From assembly GCF_020520425.1 (NCBI RefSeq), contig NC_079487.1, positions 105,248,141-105,312,140 of the forward strand: 64,000 nt of DNA. The letters run 5' to 3'. Source of the DNA: Spinacia oleracea (Eukaryota; Streptophyta; Magnoliopsida; Caryophyllales; Amaranthaceae). A model generated the notes under the pieces. The model was not told where the DNA came from, made no database searches, and saw only the letters and a program-made list of their open reading frames with translations. The position numbers and the translations under genes were made by a program. Shown here in pieces: positions 22,969 through 33,705 of the stretch. Position 1 is the first letter of the stretch; every line of letters starts with the position of its first letter.

Positions 22969-23410
22969 CTGGACATATCGGCTCTGATCTGGACATGATC
23001 TATACAGATCGGTTATGATTTGAATATTTCAGTTTGGATCTAAACATGATCAGTACCAATCGGTTCAAATCTGCACATACTGGTTCTGATTTGGACATAA
23101 TTTGTACAGTTCGGTTATGATCTAGACATGATCTGTTCATACTAGTTATGGTGTAGACATATCGGTTCTCTGGACATGAACTATATGGACATGATCTATA
23201 CATATATATTATGATCTGGACATATCGGTTCTAATTTGCACATGATCTGTACAGATCGGTTCTAATCTGTACATGATACGTACAGATCATTTATGATTTA
23301 GACATGATCTGATCATATCGGTTCTAATCTGTACATGATACGTAAAGATCATTTATGACTTGGACATGATCTGATCATATCGGTTTTAATCTGGACATAT
23401 CGGTTCAGTT
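22969..23410. repeat. Degenerate tandem array, 25-50-bp unit
   Basis: Units of GGACATGATCTGTACAGATC and CGGTTCTGATCTGGACATAT recur about a dozen times with substitutions and indels. The unit contains the partial palindrome GATCTGTACAGATC. No coding sequence. Confidence 0.85.
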
Positions 23411-23458
23411 TTAGACAACATCGTTTTATTACTAAAGCAATAATAGTAATAAAATATT

Positions 23459-24443
23459 GGAAAATTTGTAATTATTAATCCAACCTTTACCCGGTTTTCT
23501 TTAATTAAGCCTACCTATGCGATATTTCTAAATAATCCAACCTTTATGACCCAACTACTATTATTAAGCCTGGATGACCTGTTACCTGCTACAAAGTCAA
23601 CGTTAAAACGTTGACAACCTAAAGTTGGTTTCCCTTCTAAAATATTGGACACGTCATCATCACTTGCCTAAACAAGGATTTCATTATTTTTTTCAAAAAA
23701 CTCTTAACCCTTCTCTTCTCTGTACCGTGTTTCAATTCCTCTCTCCTCCATTACTACTGCTTCAACCACAGTTGTACTGGTTCATGACATCATCAGCGAT
23801 TTTCTTGTGGAAATAGATGACTTCATCCACATGCATTCAAATTTCGTCTCCAGAATCGTACAATTGAAGGTGAACTTCCTAGCGTTTTTGTTCCTTTTAT
23901 GGTAAATTTGAATTTTGGGCTTCCTTGATGGTCAGTTCGTAAAAACCCTAGCTGTTGTAATAATATAGTTTTTTTTTTATCTTGTGGGATGTTGGTTATT
24001 GTGGTCTTGTTGAAAATTTAGAAAAAAAAAACATTGAATTTGAAGAAGATCCAGATCCAACAGGCAATTGCTTTACCCCAGCCATAACAATTGCTGATTA
24101 TTTTTGATGAACTTCAAATGGAGAGGTATGAGAGATCAACAATGGTGGAGAAGAGAAATAATGGAGATGAGTGCAGAGATGAAGCAGATAATCGCATAGG
24201 AGAGAGGAACGAAAATTAAAACAGCAAATAAAGAAAAGGAGGGGAAAAAAATGAAAAAAAAAAAAAAAATTATAGCTGTTATATGCCACGTAAGGGTGAA
24301 TACCGCTTACAGCAGGTTAGTAACTTGTTAGGCTTAATAATAGTAGTTGGGTCATAAAGGTTGGATTATTTAGAAATATCGCATAGGTAGACTTAATTAA
24401 AAAAAAACCGGTTAAAGGTTGGATTAATAATTACAAATTTTCC
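23459..24443. mobile_element. Mutator-like non-autonomous element, 985 bp
   Basis: Terminal inverted repeats of more than 100 bp begin GGAAAATTTGTAATTATTAA at 23459 and are mirrored at 24443. The host 9-mer TAAAATATT is duplicated exactly at 23450-23458 and 24444-24452. Inside lie pyrimidine-rich and purine-rich blocks resembling a captured 5' UTR (about 23700-24280), but no recognisable protein. Nine-base duplication plus long TIRs fits MULE. Confidence 0.92.
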
Positions 24444-24455
24444 TAAAATATTAGT

Positions 24456-24465
24456 AATATAATAC

Positions 24466-24520
<55 letters not shown>

Positions 24521-24538
24521 CCGTAATAATAATAATAA
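24456..24538. repeat. (AAT)n microsatellite
   Basis: Mainly AAT/TAA repeats interrupted by ACT and CCG. It is followed at 24539-24610 by a short duplication of TGATATGATCTTATTTTTTC-type sequence. Confidence 0.9.
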
Positions 24539-25093
24539 TCTGATATGATCTTATTTTTTCTGATCTGATATGATATTAACTTATTTTTTCTGATCTGGTC
24601 TAACCTGATTAAATATGAAATAAGTAATAAGGTCATGAAATAAGGTGAACTAAACAGGGCCTTAATTAAAAATAGAGAATATTCATTTTCCTCTATATTT
24701 ATTACTTGTTTTATTTACGGGGTACTTAATTAGTATTCCGTATATACTCCTACTTTAACTCTTGAAATAAAAATAAAAAACTCACTTTAAAGTTACTCCT
24801 TCCGTTTCAGTTTTCCCTGATTTTTTAATTGGACGTTATCCAATACTTTTTCTGTTTTTAATTTTAGACTTATACTTTTCCTCACTTTTCCATAAATCAT
24901 GATTATTTTTTCTTACACAAATTTATTTTTTCCCACCCAAATATCCAACCATACTCACATCCACTTTTATTTGTACTTTATCAATAAACAATCCTCTACT
25001 TATTATTAGAAACAAGCTGATATTGTTGTCTATTTTGTATTTATAACAGGGTCGGAGACTACATTGAACCACAGTGAACGTACCTAAATAATA

Positions 25094-25350
25094 CTCCCTC
25101 CGTCCCTTAATACTCGCACCGTTTTGACTTGACGCGCTTGCCAATGCACAACCTTGACCACCAATATCTTTAACTAAATATTATAAAAACTTATAAAAAT
25201 ATTAATAGTTTGAAAATATGTATTAAGATGAAGCCAACATTATATTATATATTAACATTTATTTTCATATATTAAAAATAAAATAGGGTCAAAGTGAATT
25301 ATGTGAATAGTGCAAAAAATTCAAAACGGTGCGAGTATTAAGGGACAGAG
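25094..25350. mobile_element. Stowaway-type MITE, 257 bp
   Basis: Left end CTCCCTCCGTCCCTTAATAC and mirrored right end GTATTAAGGGACAGAG, with about 30 bp of paired terminal repeat including CTCGCACCGTTTT. TA dinucleotides flank both ends (25092-25093, 25351-25352). This is the Tc1/mariner-derived Stowaway type common in plants. Confidence 0.92.
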
Positions 25351-25359
25351 TATACGGAG

Positions 25360-25931
25360 TAGTCCGTTCGTACTACTCCTTATGGCATAAAATTTGTTCA
25401 ATTCTTCCCCACTCATGAAGTGTTGCTTGTTCTAAAAGAAAAGAGTTTCCATAAGCATTTTGTCAGTACTAGATCTTTTCTTTGGTGATGATATCTGGGC
25501 CATCTACCCATAACTTAATAAATCTCAACTTGCTAATCCACTTATGGTCTGTCAAGTAGATGTTTATAAAATGTGTCAATGAAAATAAATTTATATGTAA
25601 ATTTATAAGAAAAATTAATATTTGTTTCCGTAGTAATAATAGTTCACTGAAAATTATCTCTCTTTTTTTATAAATTTTCATTACAATCCATTATATTTCT
25701 ATTTGGAGAGTGGTATTAGGAGTGGTTGTAAATTTATGAAGAAAAACACAAAGTGTAGATAAAATTTCATTACCATGGACATCATGATGCATGTTATTTT
25801 CTTACCAAATAAAACTTAGATTTATTTCCATAAAAAATAACTTAGATTTATTCTCATTCTCACCTTTATCACCAGCTATCAAATGGACCGTTACTAGACC
25901 AATAGTGCCATAATAAATGTGTTTTAGAATT
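25360..25931. other. Intergenic, nothing recognised
   Basis: AT-rich DNA between a Stowaway and a hAT-type element; no gene or repeat supported. Confidence 0.45.
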
Positions 25932-25939
25932 GTTTTATC

Positions 25940-26657
25940 CAGGGGCGGACCCAGAAATTTATAAATGGGGGTCCAAAAAAAAATTAGGATTTGCTTTCTA
26001 ATTTTTCATAATTGCTCTTTATAGAGGGTTAAAGGTGAGAGGTAAGTACTCGAAATATTAAAAACGGCCTAATAAAATATGTGGAGGATTTATGAACTTT
26101 AATTTTGGATTTTCATAGCAATAAAACTCAACACCTAGTCCAAATTGCAAACAATAACTTGGCGCGATTTCAATTTAAAATGAAAAAAACGAGTTTTTAT
26201 ACTTAAAATGAGATTTACTTTATTACAATAACTACCACTAGAAGTATATCTTAAGAAAAACACAAAATATCTTTGAAGAAAAAATAACATTACTATTTTC
26301 TTGTGTTTTTGTAAAAGCAAAATCATGAACCATTCTAAAAAAAAAGCGATGAAGAAAAAAAAATAAACATAAAAAATTTAGACGATCAACAAAGGGGACA
26401 AAGTAAAAGACAAAAAAATAAATGGAAAAAATCCATAATTAACTTCACTTAACAGGATTTGAACCCTGGTCACATGAGTAATATATTAATCAAGCAACAT
26501 TATGCTTCAAGTACATTTAATTGTTATAAATGTAAGTTACTATACATAATTTAACTATTTCAACTGTAATTAATTCTCCCAATATCAATTTTACAAAAAA
26601 AATTCAAAAATAATGGGGTCCCTTTGGACCCCTCTAGGGGTACATAGGTCCGCCCTG
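25940..26657. mobile_element. hAT-type non-autonomous element, 718 bp
   Basis: Ends CAGGGGCGGACCCAG (25940) and GGTCCGCCCTG (to 26657), with the inverted pair continuing GGGGGTCC/GGACCCC. The 8-bp host sequence GTTTTATC is duplicated at 25932-25939 and 26658-26665. CAGGG-type ends and 8-bp duplications mark the hAT superfamily. The interior is AT-rich without transposase. Confidence 0.93.
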
Positions 26658-26665
26658 GTTTTATC

Positions 26666-27049
26666 TATTTAAACGTCAGGTCAAAGGGGTTCAAATGTTA
26701 TAGACATGTTTGAAGTGTTTACTACCTACATGGCTACATGGCAACATGTCACTAGCTACATGCTTCAATAAACATGCATAAAGATATTTATATCTTCAAC
26801 AACGGACATTGAAAATAATGCATTCGTCTTTTCAGGATCATAACTTAGGTTTATAAAACAATGAAATAAGTTACATACCCGTGTGGCTATGAAATATTAA
26901 CATTGCATATAATTTTTTTTTATCGTACAAAAAATTAAGATTTCCATATTTCGCTAAACTATATTATCTACACAAATTCAAACTCAAATGTAACTTAAAC
27001 ACAACTTGACAATCTTAGCAATTAAGATGAAAGTTGTAGTCTTACAAAA
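26666..27049. other. 3' flank of the kinase gene
   Basis: AT-rich sequence downstream of the kinase gene (which reads leftward). It will include its 3' UTR. No single polyadenylation signal can be chosen. Confidence 0.4.
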
Positions 27050-28396
27050 CTAATAACACAAGTTCCACCAAGGGAAACTTTCATCCTCATCACCATTATT
27101 ATTCCTCCTAAGAGACCAATCTCCTTGCCATTTCCAAACCACGTCCTTCATTGCCGGCCTTACCTCTTCCTCCATCAACTTCAAATACTCAATAAAGTCC
27201 CCTCCCCTCTTCGAAAACTCCACCACCTTAACCACCGGCGACACCACCTCAAACACCTCTACACTCACCACCAACCTCCCTCTCCTACCCACTTCTCCGC
27301 CTTGCAACACCACCCTTGACTCTTTCTCTTTTCTTGCTTCATACTTCAACCCTTCCGCCATCTTCTCCACCTTCTTCATCACTTCCTTAATCGAACACTT
27401 TGTCACGAACAATGTCCCGAGTTTCCTTTTATGACTCTCAAACAAACCGGACAAGTCTAAACCCGAAGCCATAGACAACATAAAATCAAATGCATTGAAA
27501 GGAGATTGATCAGGGGAAGAACAAAACAAACTCGAATATAAATCACCTTCATATATTAATCCCTTCTTAAACCAAGGACTTGTCATTATTTCTGACATTA
27601 TAATCCTTTCACTTGGATTACGTACCAAAATCTTCTTAACCAAATCCTCAACTTCTTTAGGAAATCCCAAGGGAAACTCATACTTACCAACCCTAATCTT
27701 CCTCAACATTTTGGTTCGACTCTCATCTTGGAAAGGTGGATAACCAGCAAGTAAAGTGTACAAAATCACACCACATGACCAAATATCAGCCATTTTACCA
27801 TCATATCTCTCACCTCGAATAATCTCCGGTGCCATATAAGCAAATGCACCACAAGCAGTGTATAAAAGAACATCAACATTATTATTATTATTATTATTAT
27901 TATTCTCTTCTTTCCCAACAAGAAATGTAGCCAACCCAAAATCACAAATCTTGACATTATCACCATTTGAGTCCAACATAATGTTCTCAAGCTTAAGATC
28001 GCGGTGACAAACACCGCGACTATGGCAGAAATCAACAGCTGTAATAACCTGCTGAAAATACTTCCTAGCAAGATTCTCTTCAAACCTACCTTGTTTGACA
28101 ATCTTGGTGTACAAGTCACCCCCACCAACATACTCCATTACTAAATATATCTTTGTCTTTGTAGCCATGACTTCTTTAAGCTCAACGATGTTCGGGTGCT
28201 TAACAAGCCTCATAAGGGATATCTCCTTCTTCACTTGCTCTATCATACCATGTTTCTTCACCTCTTCTTTGTTCATCATCTTTATGGCAACTATTTCTTC
28301 TGTTGTGAGGTTTTTTCCTTTGTATACTTTTCCGAAATTACCCTCGCCTAAAAGATGTCCGATCTCATATTTGCCAAATAGAATTCTACCTTCCAT
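27050..28396 (-). CDS. CBL-interacting protein kinase (SnRK3/CIPK), single exon
   Basis: Ser/Thr kinase of 448 residues that, as a family, is activated by calcineurin-B-like Ca2+ sensors and phosphorylates transporters and channels. The kinase domain (about 10-276) has the Gly-rich loop GEGNFG (17-22), Lys39, Glu58, HRDLK (131-135), DFG (152-154) and APE (189-191), so the catalytic set is complete. The NAF/FISL motif PFNAFDFMLSMASGLDLSG (299-317), which binds CBL proteins and autoinhibits, is followed by a PPI-like region KRKLGTLFVTK and a C-terminal regulatory domain. Intronless, as in one CIPK clade. Odd points: nine consecutive Asn (165-173), encoded by an AAT microsatellite, lie in the activation loop; GAFAYMAPE replaces the usual GTPNYVAPE; the catalytic loop reads CHRDLKLEN instead of CHRDLKPEN. 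Which CIPK number it corresponds to cannot be told. Confidence 0.93.
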   Translation of the reverse strand: MEGRILFGKYEIGHLLGEGNFGKVYKGKNLTTEEIVAIKMMNKEEVKKHGMIEQVKKEISLMRLVKHPNIVELKEVMATKTKIYLVMEYVGGGDLYTKIVKQGRFEENLARKYFQQVITAVDFCHSRGVCHRDLKLENIMLDSNGDNVKICDFGLATFLVGKEENNNNNNNNNVDVLLYTACGAFAYMAPEIIRGERYDGKMADIWSCGVILYTLLAGYPPFQDESRTKMLRKIRVGKYEFPLGFPKEVEDLVKKILVRNPSERIIMSEIMTSPWFKKGLIYEGDLYSSLFCSSPDQSPFNAFDFMLSMASGLDLSGLFESHKRKLGTLFVTKCSIKEVMKKVEKMAEGLKYEARKEKESRVVLQGGEVGRRGRLVVSVEVFEVVSPVVKVVEFSKRGGDFIEYLKLMEEEVRPAMKDVVWKWQGDWSLRRNNNGDEDESFPWWNLCY

Positions 28397-28850
28397 GTTG
28401 AAGAGGATTTTAGGAGAGGGAAAGCAGTGTGTCCTGTATCATATGAAACAGGAGCACTCTGTTTTCCCCTGTTTTTTCAGGTGAAAGAAAAGAAAACACA
28501 AGAATTGAAATGGAGGAGTGGAAAATAATAATGACAATGTTAGAAGATAATTAGGGATATTGTTTGGGATTAATTTATTACAAAGGAAGAATTCAAGTAG
28601 TATACGAATCAATGATTTGCTGTATTTTAGTAATTATTTATGGATTTGATGTAAAGGGTTTCAATCATAGTAATCTGTTTTCCTCTGTTTTTTTCATTAA
28701 TTTTTTTTTATGTAAAATGTTATTGGTAAATTTCTTTCTATTCTATGTGATGTCCACTAGTTTACAACTTGCAAGATTTATTTTGTTAAAAAAATTTGAC
28801 TTTTTATGTTAGAAAACGCCAGGCGGTAATTAATTAAATCAAATCCAGTT
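28397..28850. other. 5' flank of the kinase gene
   Basis: AT-rich presumed promoter and 5' UTR of the leftward kinase gene. It contains a pair of GGAAAACA/TGTTTTCC-like inverted words near 28440-28500, but no element I can assign with confidence. Confidence 0.35.
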
Positions 28851-28854
28851 TCGA

Positions 28855-29385
28855 CATTTTTGTTAGTATTCGGATTCGGACTCGATTAAAGTTCGTTCAT
28901 ATTTGTTAATTTAATAAATGAGCCGAACTTGAACAACTTTTGAAGTCCGTTAATGAACATGAACATATGTATGCTCGTTCACTTATGTTCATGAACATCT
29001 CGTTTATTTATGTTTATGGACAAGCTCGTCTATTTGTTGATAATCAAACTTTTTATACATAATTGTATGAACATAGATAAAAGTCGTATTTTGACTTTAA
29101 TTTTAACAACCAAAAAAATATATCATGGAATAAGCATATTTTGAGTTTAAATGGTTAAATTAGTACACATTCAAAATTTTGTTTTCAAATGATTAAAATT
29201 TAAAGTGCAAAACTCGGTTAATAAGCAAGACGTTAATGAATTGTTCACGAACACAAAATCTCTTAAATGAACCAAGTTTGAACAGATTTGGAGCTCGATT
29301 TAAAATTCAAGTTCGGACTAGAACTCAAGCTCGCCTAAATTAAACGGACATGAACATAAATATAATAGTACTCGACTCGGCTACA
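28855..29385. repeat. Diverged repeat rich in GTTCATGAAC and GAGCTCG palindromes
   Basis: Words such as GTTCATGAACAT, GAACATGAACAT, CTCGTTCA and CTCGACTCGG recur on both strands. The composition is that of an old dispersed element, but no termini or target duplication could be defined. Confidence 0.45.
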
Positions 29386-29599
29386 CCCCCCAGTTGTCAG
29401 GCTTTGGTGAAAATCGTCTAAACGTATCAACCAACGATTCGTTGATCTTTCATCTAGTAACGAGAGGGGTCAACGTAATACCAGCTCTAAAATAATTGCG
29501 CACTGATAATCTGTAATGTTGCTGACTTGCTGTAGTGTCGTTAACGTAGTATGAGAAAGAAAGTTGTATATTGTAGTTTTAATAATATGTTTCAACAAA

Positions 29600-29671
29600 G
29601 CCTTCTTAGCTCAGTGGTAGAGCGCGTGGCTTTTAACCACGTGGTCGTGGGTTCGATCCCCACAGACGGCG
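29600..29671 (+). tRNA. tRNA-Lys (anticodon UUU)
   Basis: 72 bases fold as a tRNA. D-arm contains AGCTCAGTGGTAGAGC, the anticodon arm is CGTGG-CTTTTAA-CCACG with anticodon TTT, and the T-arm is GTGGGTTCGATCCCCAC. Internal promoter boxes A (TAGCTCAGTGGTAGAGC) and B (GGTTCGATCCC) are intact, and a run of 12 Ts from about 29678 can terminate RNA polymerase III. The acceptor stem pairs GCCTTCT with AGACGGC except for one T-C mismatch at position 4:69, where I would expect G-C. It may be a slightly decayed copy or a working variant. Its 3' end matches the primer site of the Gypsy element in this window. Confidence 0.93.
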
Positions 29672-29689
29672 AATTCTTTTTTTTTTTTT

Positions 29690-30960
29690 AGTGAATCTGT
29701 CCATCAAAAGCCAACCTTTAACTCGGATGTCAATTATGTTTATTTTTTAAAAGATTTTTAAAGTATACCGTGAGACACGAACCTGATAAATTAAGCTAAG
29801 TGACATATTATTATAGTGATTTAAACACCTTGAGACCTATGGTTTTAAAACAAAATCATATATTTCGTACTTAATTTGTTTTATTGTTTAGACTATTTAT
29901 TATCGTCTCTAAAGAGATTAGGTATGCCTATATACAACAAATAAATAAAAAATAAAGTCATAAAACTATCCTACATCAAATTCTAAAATATATATTCCAT
30001 GTATCAAAATAAAATTAAAAATAGAGTTAAACCAAATCACTCAACCAGTCAACCCTTGGCTACATGAACACTCAACTTAGTTAAACTAAATTATCTACGG
30101 CGTATCATCCCAATATTACTAAGCTTACACTCAACATTTAACGTTTCATATTTTTGTGGATTTCAGTTGGTTAAATCTGAGATCAAACCTTGTCCATACT
30201 CCCTCTGTCTCTTAATACTCGACCCTTATCTTCATATTCGGATTAATTTGCGACTTGTGTTCGTTTTGCTAGACATCCTACGGGCGTGTAGTGTAGACTT
30301 CATATAGGTCTTCATATGGGCTTTGTCTTCTTTGACGGGTCCAATATTGCCATTCAACGTCTAACTCCCTTGTTGGACAAAATATCAAGGTGTTTTCATC
30401 CTAAGTGTCTCAGTGATAACCTTGATAGTAAACATGATTGAAATTTTTGCATTATTGAGTGATTTATCTTACGAAATAATCCATTGAACAACCATTTATG
30501 TACGGCCCGCAGTAAATTTATGTGTGTTCTGTTACATTCCATGGAGGTATCACATGAATTAGTTAATGATTTATTAAATGTCTAAATCAATCAAAAAAAT
30601 CTATAAGATAAATATAGATCTAACAAATACATGATAAATTGAATCAAATGAAGGTATTCTTCATCAAAACTACGGTCGTTGAATAGATCTTGTACTATAG
30701 AATGTCTCCCGTATATAACGCTGGAACATGCAACCTTCTCAGAGAGAGGGTCTAACGATTTGTTGTAGCCGCGAGAATGATTTCCACCTAATTCAACTGA
30801 ATGTACTCGAAAGATTGATATTTGTTGCTATGCCGCATAAAACTTTACCAATGGACCAATTCTACATAAATCCACTACGAGTGAACGACAAACCAAAGTT
30901 ACTAAAACTAACTCCCCCATAGGGAGACTAACGAACAAGGACGAACTCCGCCCATATGGT
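29690..30960. other. Intergenic, AT-rich
   Basis: No coding region supported. Contains a Stowaway-end-like TACTCCCTCTGTCTCTTAAT at about 30199 without a visible partner. Confidence 0.4.
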
Positions 30961-30968
30961 GAAAATTT

Positions 30969-31100
30969 ATTGAATTTCAGAGACAATACCTGAATCAAAT
31001 GAAGACAAATGGTCGGAAATAGTCTAATTTCCGAAGAAATTAGACTATTTCCGGCCTATGTCGTCCAAGAAAATAAACCCTAGAAAAGGAGATAGAGGAG
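30969..31100 (-). repeat. Dispersed repeat copy with a 45-bp near-perfect palindrome
   Basis: Palindrome at 31011-31055 (GGTCGGAAATAGTCTAATTT, centre TTCCGAAGAAA). With flanking GAAGACAAAT and CCCTAGAAAA blocks it is an inverted copy of the repeat at 37140-37330. Class unknown. Confidence 0.7.
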
Positions 31101-31374
31101 AGAAAACGGCAAGACAAAACCCTAGTTTAATTTTGGTTGCAACTAGTATCAATCAAATTAATTACTCTTGTAATATTCAATCAATCGGTAACTGATTCTA
31201 AACCATTTTAAAATTTATTTTACCAATATATATTGACCTAATGGTTAAGAATAAATCTCTCTCCATTTGAAACTTGTATTTTAAGTTCAACGTGTTATGA
31301 ATGAAGGAACTTTTAGGCTTGAATGTTGATTTGTATGACAAATTTAATGTTGGAATAATGAGAAGAAAATAAAT

Positions 31375-32190
31375 GAACAAATTAAAACGCACACAAAGAT
31401 TTAAGGTGGTTCACTCTTCAATGAGCTACATCCACCATGAGGGAGTGTTTGGAATTTGTATTACTCTTCAATGGAGAAAGGATTACAAAGAGGAATTCTC
31501 AAAGGTGAAGAGGAGAGAATTCTATGTATGCTTAGATCTAGGGTTTGAACCTCACTTGTATTTCTCTTTCTTAATTCTGAAATTCTCATTACATTTGGTA
31601 TTAATAGTGTTAGAAATCAAACCAATCTAAGGGACAAGGAAAGGCCACGTCGATTGAACCTTTCGAAAGAAAAAAAGTTCACCCGCATGGTTCGGTCGAA
31701 CCTTTAAAGGGTTCGGCAGAACCAAGCTAGGTCAGGTTCGGCAGAACTTACCCAAAGTTCGGGCGAACCTCCAAAATCTCAAAGTTCCTGATTCTCTTCA
31801 TGTTCGGTCGAACCACCTAAGAGTTCGGTCGAACTTCCAGCAGGTTCGGCCGAACTTCCAGCAGGTTCAGCCGAACTTCCCCTGCTACATGACAGCTTCT
31901 CGTAAAATAGTCATAACTCCCTCATTTTTCATCCAAAATGAGCTTATGACCAGGCGTTGGAAAGCTATTGACTATTGAGCAAAGCTTTCACCTCCAACTT
32001 GAATCAACTCAATCTAATGAGTATATCATGAGATATGTCCATTTGAAGTCAGACTTTCCACTATAACACCCTAACATCCTTCAAGAAAGATTCGAGGCAC
32101 ACATAAAATTCTCCACCTTGACTTGAATCCTCCACACTTCCTCATAATGTAATACCACACTATACTCCAAACACACTCCCAACAAGTCTT
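31375..32190 (-). repeat. Probable solo-like LTR of a Copia remnant
   Basis: On the minus strand the sequence from about 32186 begins TGTTGGGAGTGTGTTTGGAG, a usual Copia LTR start, directly after an RNase H remnant (32250-32316). The left end is uncertain (about 31375). Inside, at 31680-31880, the palindromic word GTTCGG(T/C)CGAAC and close variants recur about ten times. Confidence 0.55.
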
Positions 32191-32249
32191 TATGGGGTTA
32201 CATCGACCATGGAGAAAGACCAATTAAATCCACACACAAAGTGAACTTA

Positions 32250-32318
32250 GTTGTCGGCAAAGACTTTGTCAACATGTCGGCGGGACTCTCCTCGGTACCA
32301 ATCTTCTTCAAGAGAAAT
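32250..32318 (-). pseudogene. Copia RNase H C-terminal remnant
   Basis: On the minus strand this encodes LKKIGTEESPADMLTKSLPT, the conserved end of Copia RNase H. Nothing upstream of it in that strand remains; the sequence to the right is replaced by a LINE-like tail. Confidence 0.75.
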
Positions 32319-32329
32319 TCGAGATTTCC

Positions 32330-32520
32330 CCGACTGCCAGTTTGAAATTGTTAGTCTTTGCAGGGATATCTTATATATAATTAATGACTTGGATGTTTGT
32401 TGTATTAGGAAAAGTTCTAGATTAGATGTTAAACGTGCCCATGATCTAGCTGTTTCAGCTAGGAATGATGGACACTAGCTTTTCTCTTTTGTGTGTAATT
32501 ACTGTCAAAAAAAAAAAAAA
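32330..32520 (+). mobile_element. 5'-truncated LINE tail with poly(A)
   Basis: Reads CQFEIVSLCRDILYIINDLD, then RAHDLAVSARNDGH and a stop, followed by a short UTR and 14 As (32507-32520). The RAH.LA..A pattern resembles the end of the RNase H-like domain of plant LINEs. It appears inserted in the Copia remnant. Target duplication not resolved. Confidence 0.5.
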
Positions 32521-33059
32521 GAGGGGGAAGACTCACAGAGTAGCGTTATATACTTGTTTACATGTTTATCTCGTAACCACGTTTCTTCCCGAGAAACATT
32601 ATTACCATTAGTCTATTATCTTTATCTAAATGATAAACTATGAAGGTTTTCATTCGACGTCCTATTTCGCAAAATATCACCCTGGTATTAACTGTGAAAG
32701 TACCTTAATTCCCTTATACAAAATCATCCCCTCCCCTTCACCTCTCCCCGCACCCTTCACCTCTCCCCTGCCGTCAACCACCACTTCACGCCCACAACCA
32801 CCAAAACCTCACTACTGCACTCTGCTCCGACCACCACATCAATGCACACTTCACTATGCACACACACGTCACTCTTCTCCGAGGCCACATCAAAAACTCC
32901 GAGGAGGAGAGAGAACAAAGGAGAGGAGGGAGAACAGAAGAGCCGCGAAGAGTGGAGCAGTCGCCAAATTTAACGACTCCAGGGAGATGCCGCCTTCGGC
33001 CAATGCTTCAAACAATAGAATTTAATTTTTGTTTTTATTTTTTATGACTGCCACTCGTA

Positions 33060-33165
33060 TTTGGTGGCCGCCAACATGGCCTACACGGCTATGGTGGTGG
33101 CCGCCAAACATGGGCAACAGCTTCATGGTTATGGCCGCTAATTCTGGGCGGCACCCCTCTTCCCC
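33060..33165. repeat. Cluster of GGTGGCCGCCAA-type repeats, left block
   Basis: GGTGGCCGCCAACATGG, TATGGTGGTGGCCGCCAAAC and related words recur in about 100 bp. The same word family reappears at 33495-33705 on the other side of the (TA)n tract. Confidence 0.6.
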
Positions 33166-33305
33166 TCTTTTCGTCCTTTGTTCCCCCTCCCCTAATTTCC
33201 GATTTATTTAATTTTTTTGATTTTTGTTTAATGATTTATATTTTCTAAGTTTTTTTTAACAATTCTTAAAAAAAATTATATGCTGAAATTGAAATTATAA
33301 AATAA

Positions 33306-33422
<117 letters not shown>

Positions 33423-33494
33423 AAATTTTTTTTGGTTTGTTTTGGTAACAAGCACGAAAATAGATTTCAAATGGATTTTTGTTTAAAATAAAAA

Positions 33495-33705
33495 CTACCG
33501 CCCAGTATTGGCGGCACCCAACCATGGTGTGCCTCTGAGAATTGGCGACACCCTGCCATGGTGTGTCGCCTAGAATTGGCGGCTGCCACCATGGCTCAGC
33601 CGCCCAAGATCTGCGGCTAATCCATGGTGGCGGGCCTGGCGGCCGCCAATATATTATGGGCGGTACACCATGGTTGGGCGCCGCCAATCCTCGGCTGCAG
33701 TTGTG
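33495..33705. repeat. Cluster of GGCGGC...CCATGG repeats, right block
   Basis: ATTGGCGGC, CACCATGGT and GGCGACACC alternate with a period of about 45 bp for four to five imperfect units. Confidence 0.65.

Noticed and set aside
24781..25090. Possible second Stowaway starting TTACTCCTTCCGTTTC
   Set aside because: A left end is suggested but I found no mirrored right end, so no element is called.
32630..33025. 131-codon frame rich in Pro/His/Thr
   Set aside because: Low complexity in a UTR-like block of a possible mobile element; no family and no supporting splice context.
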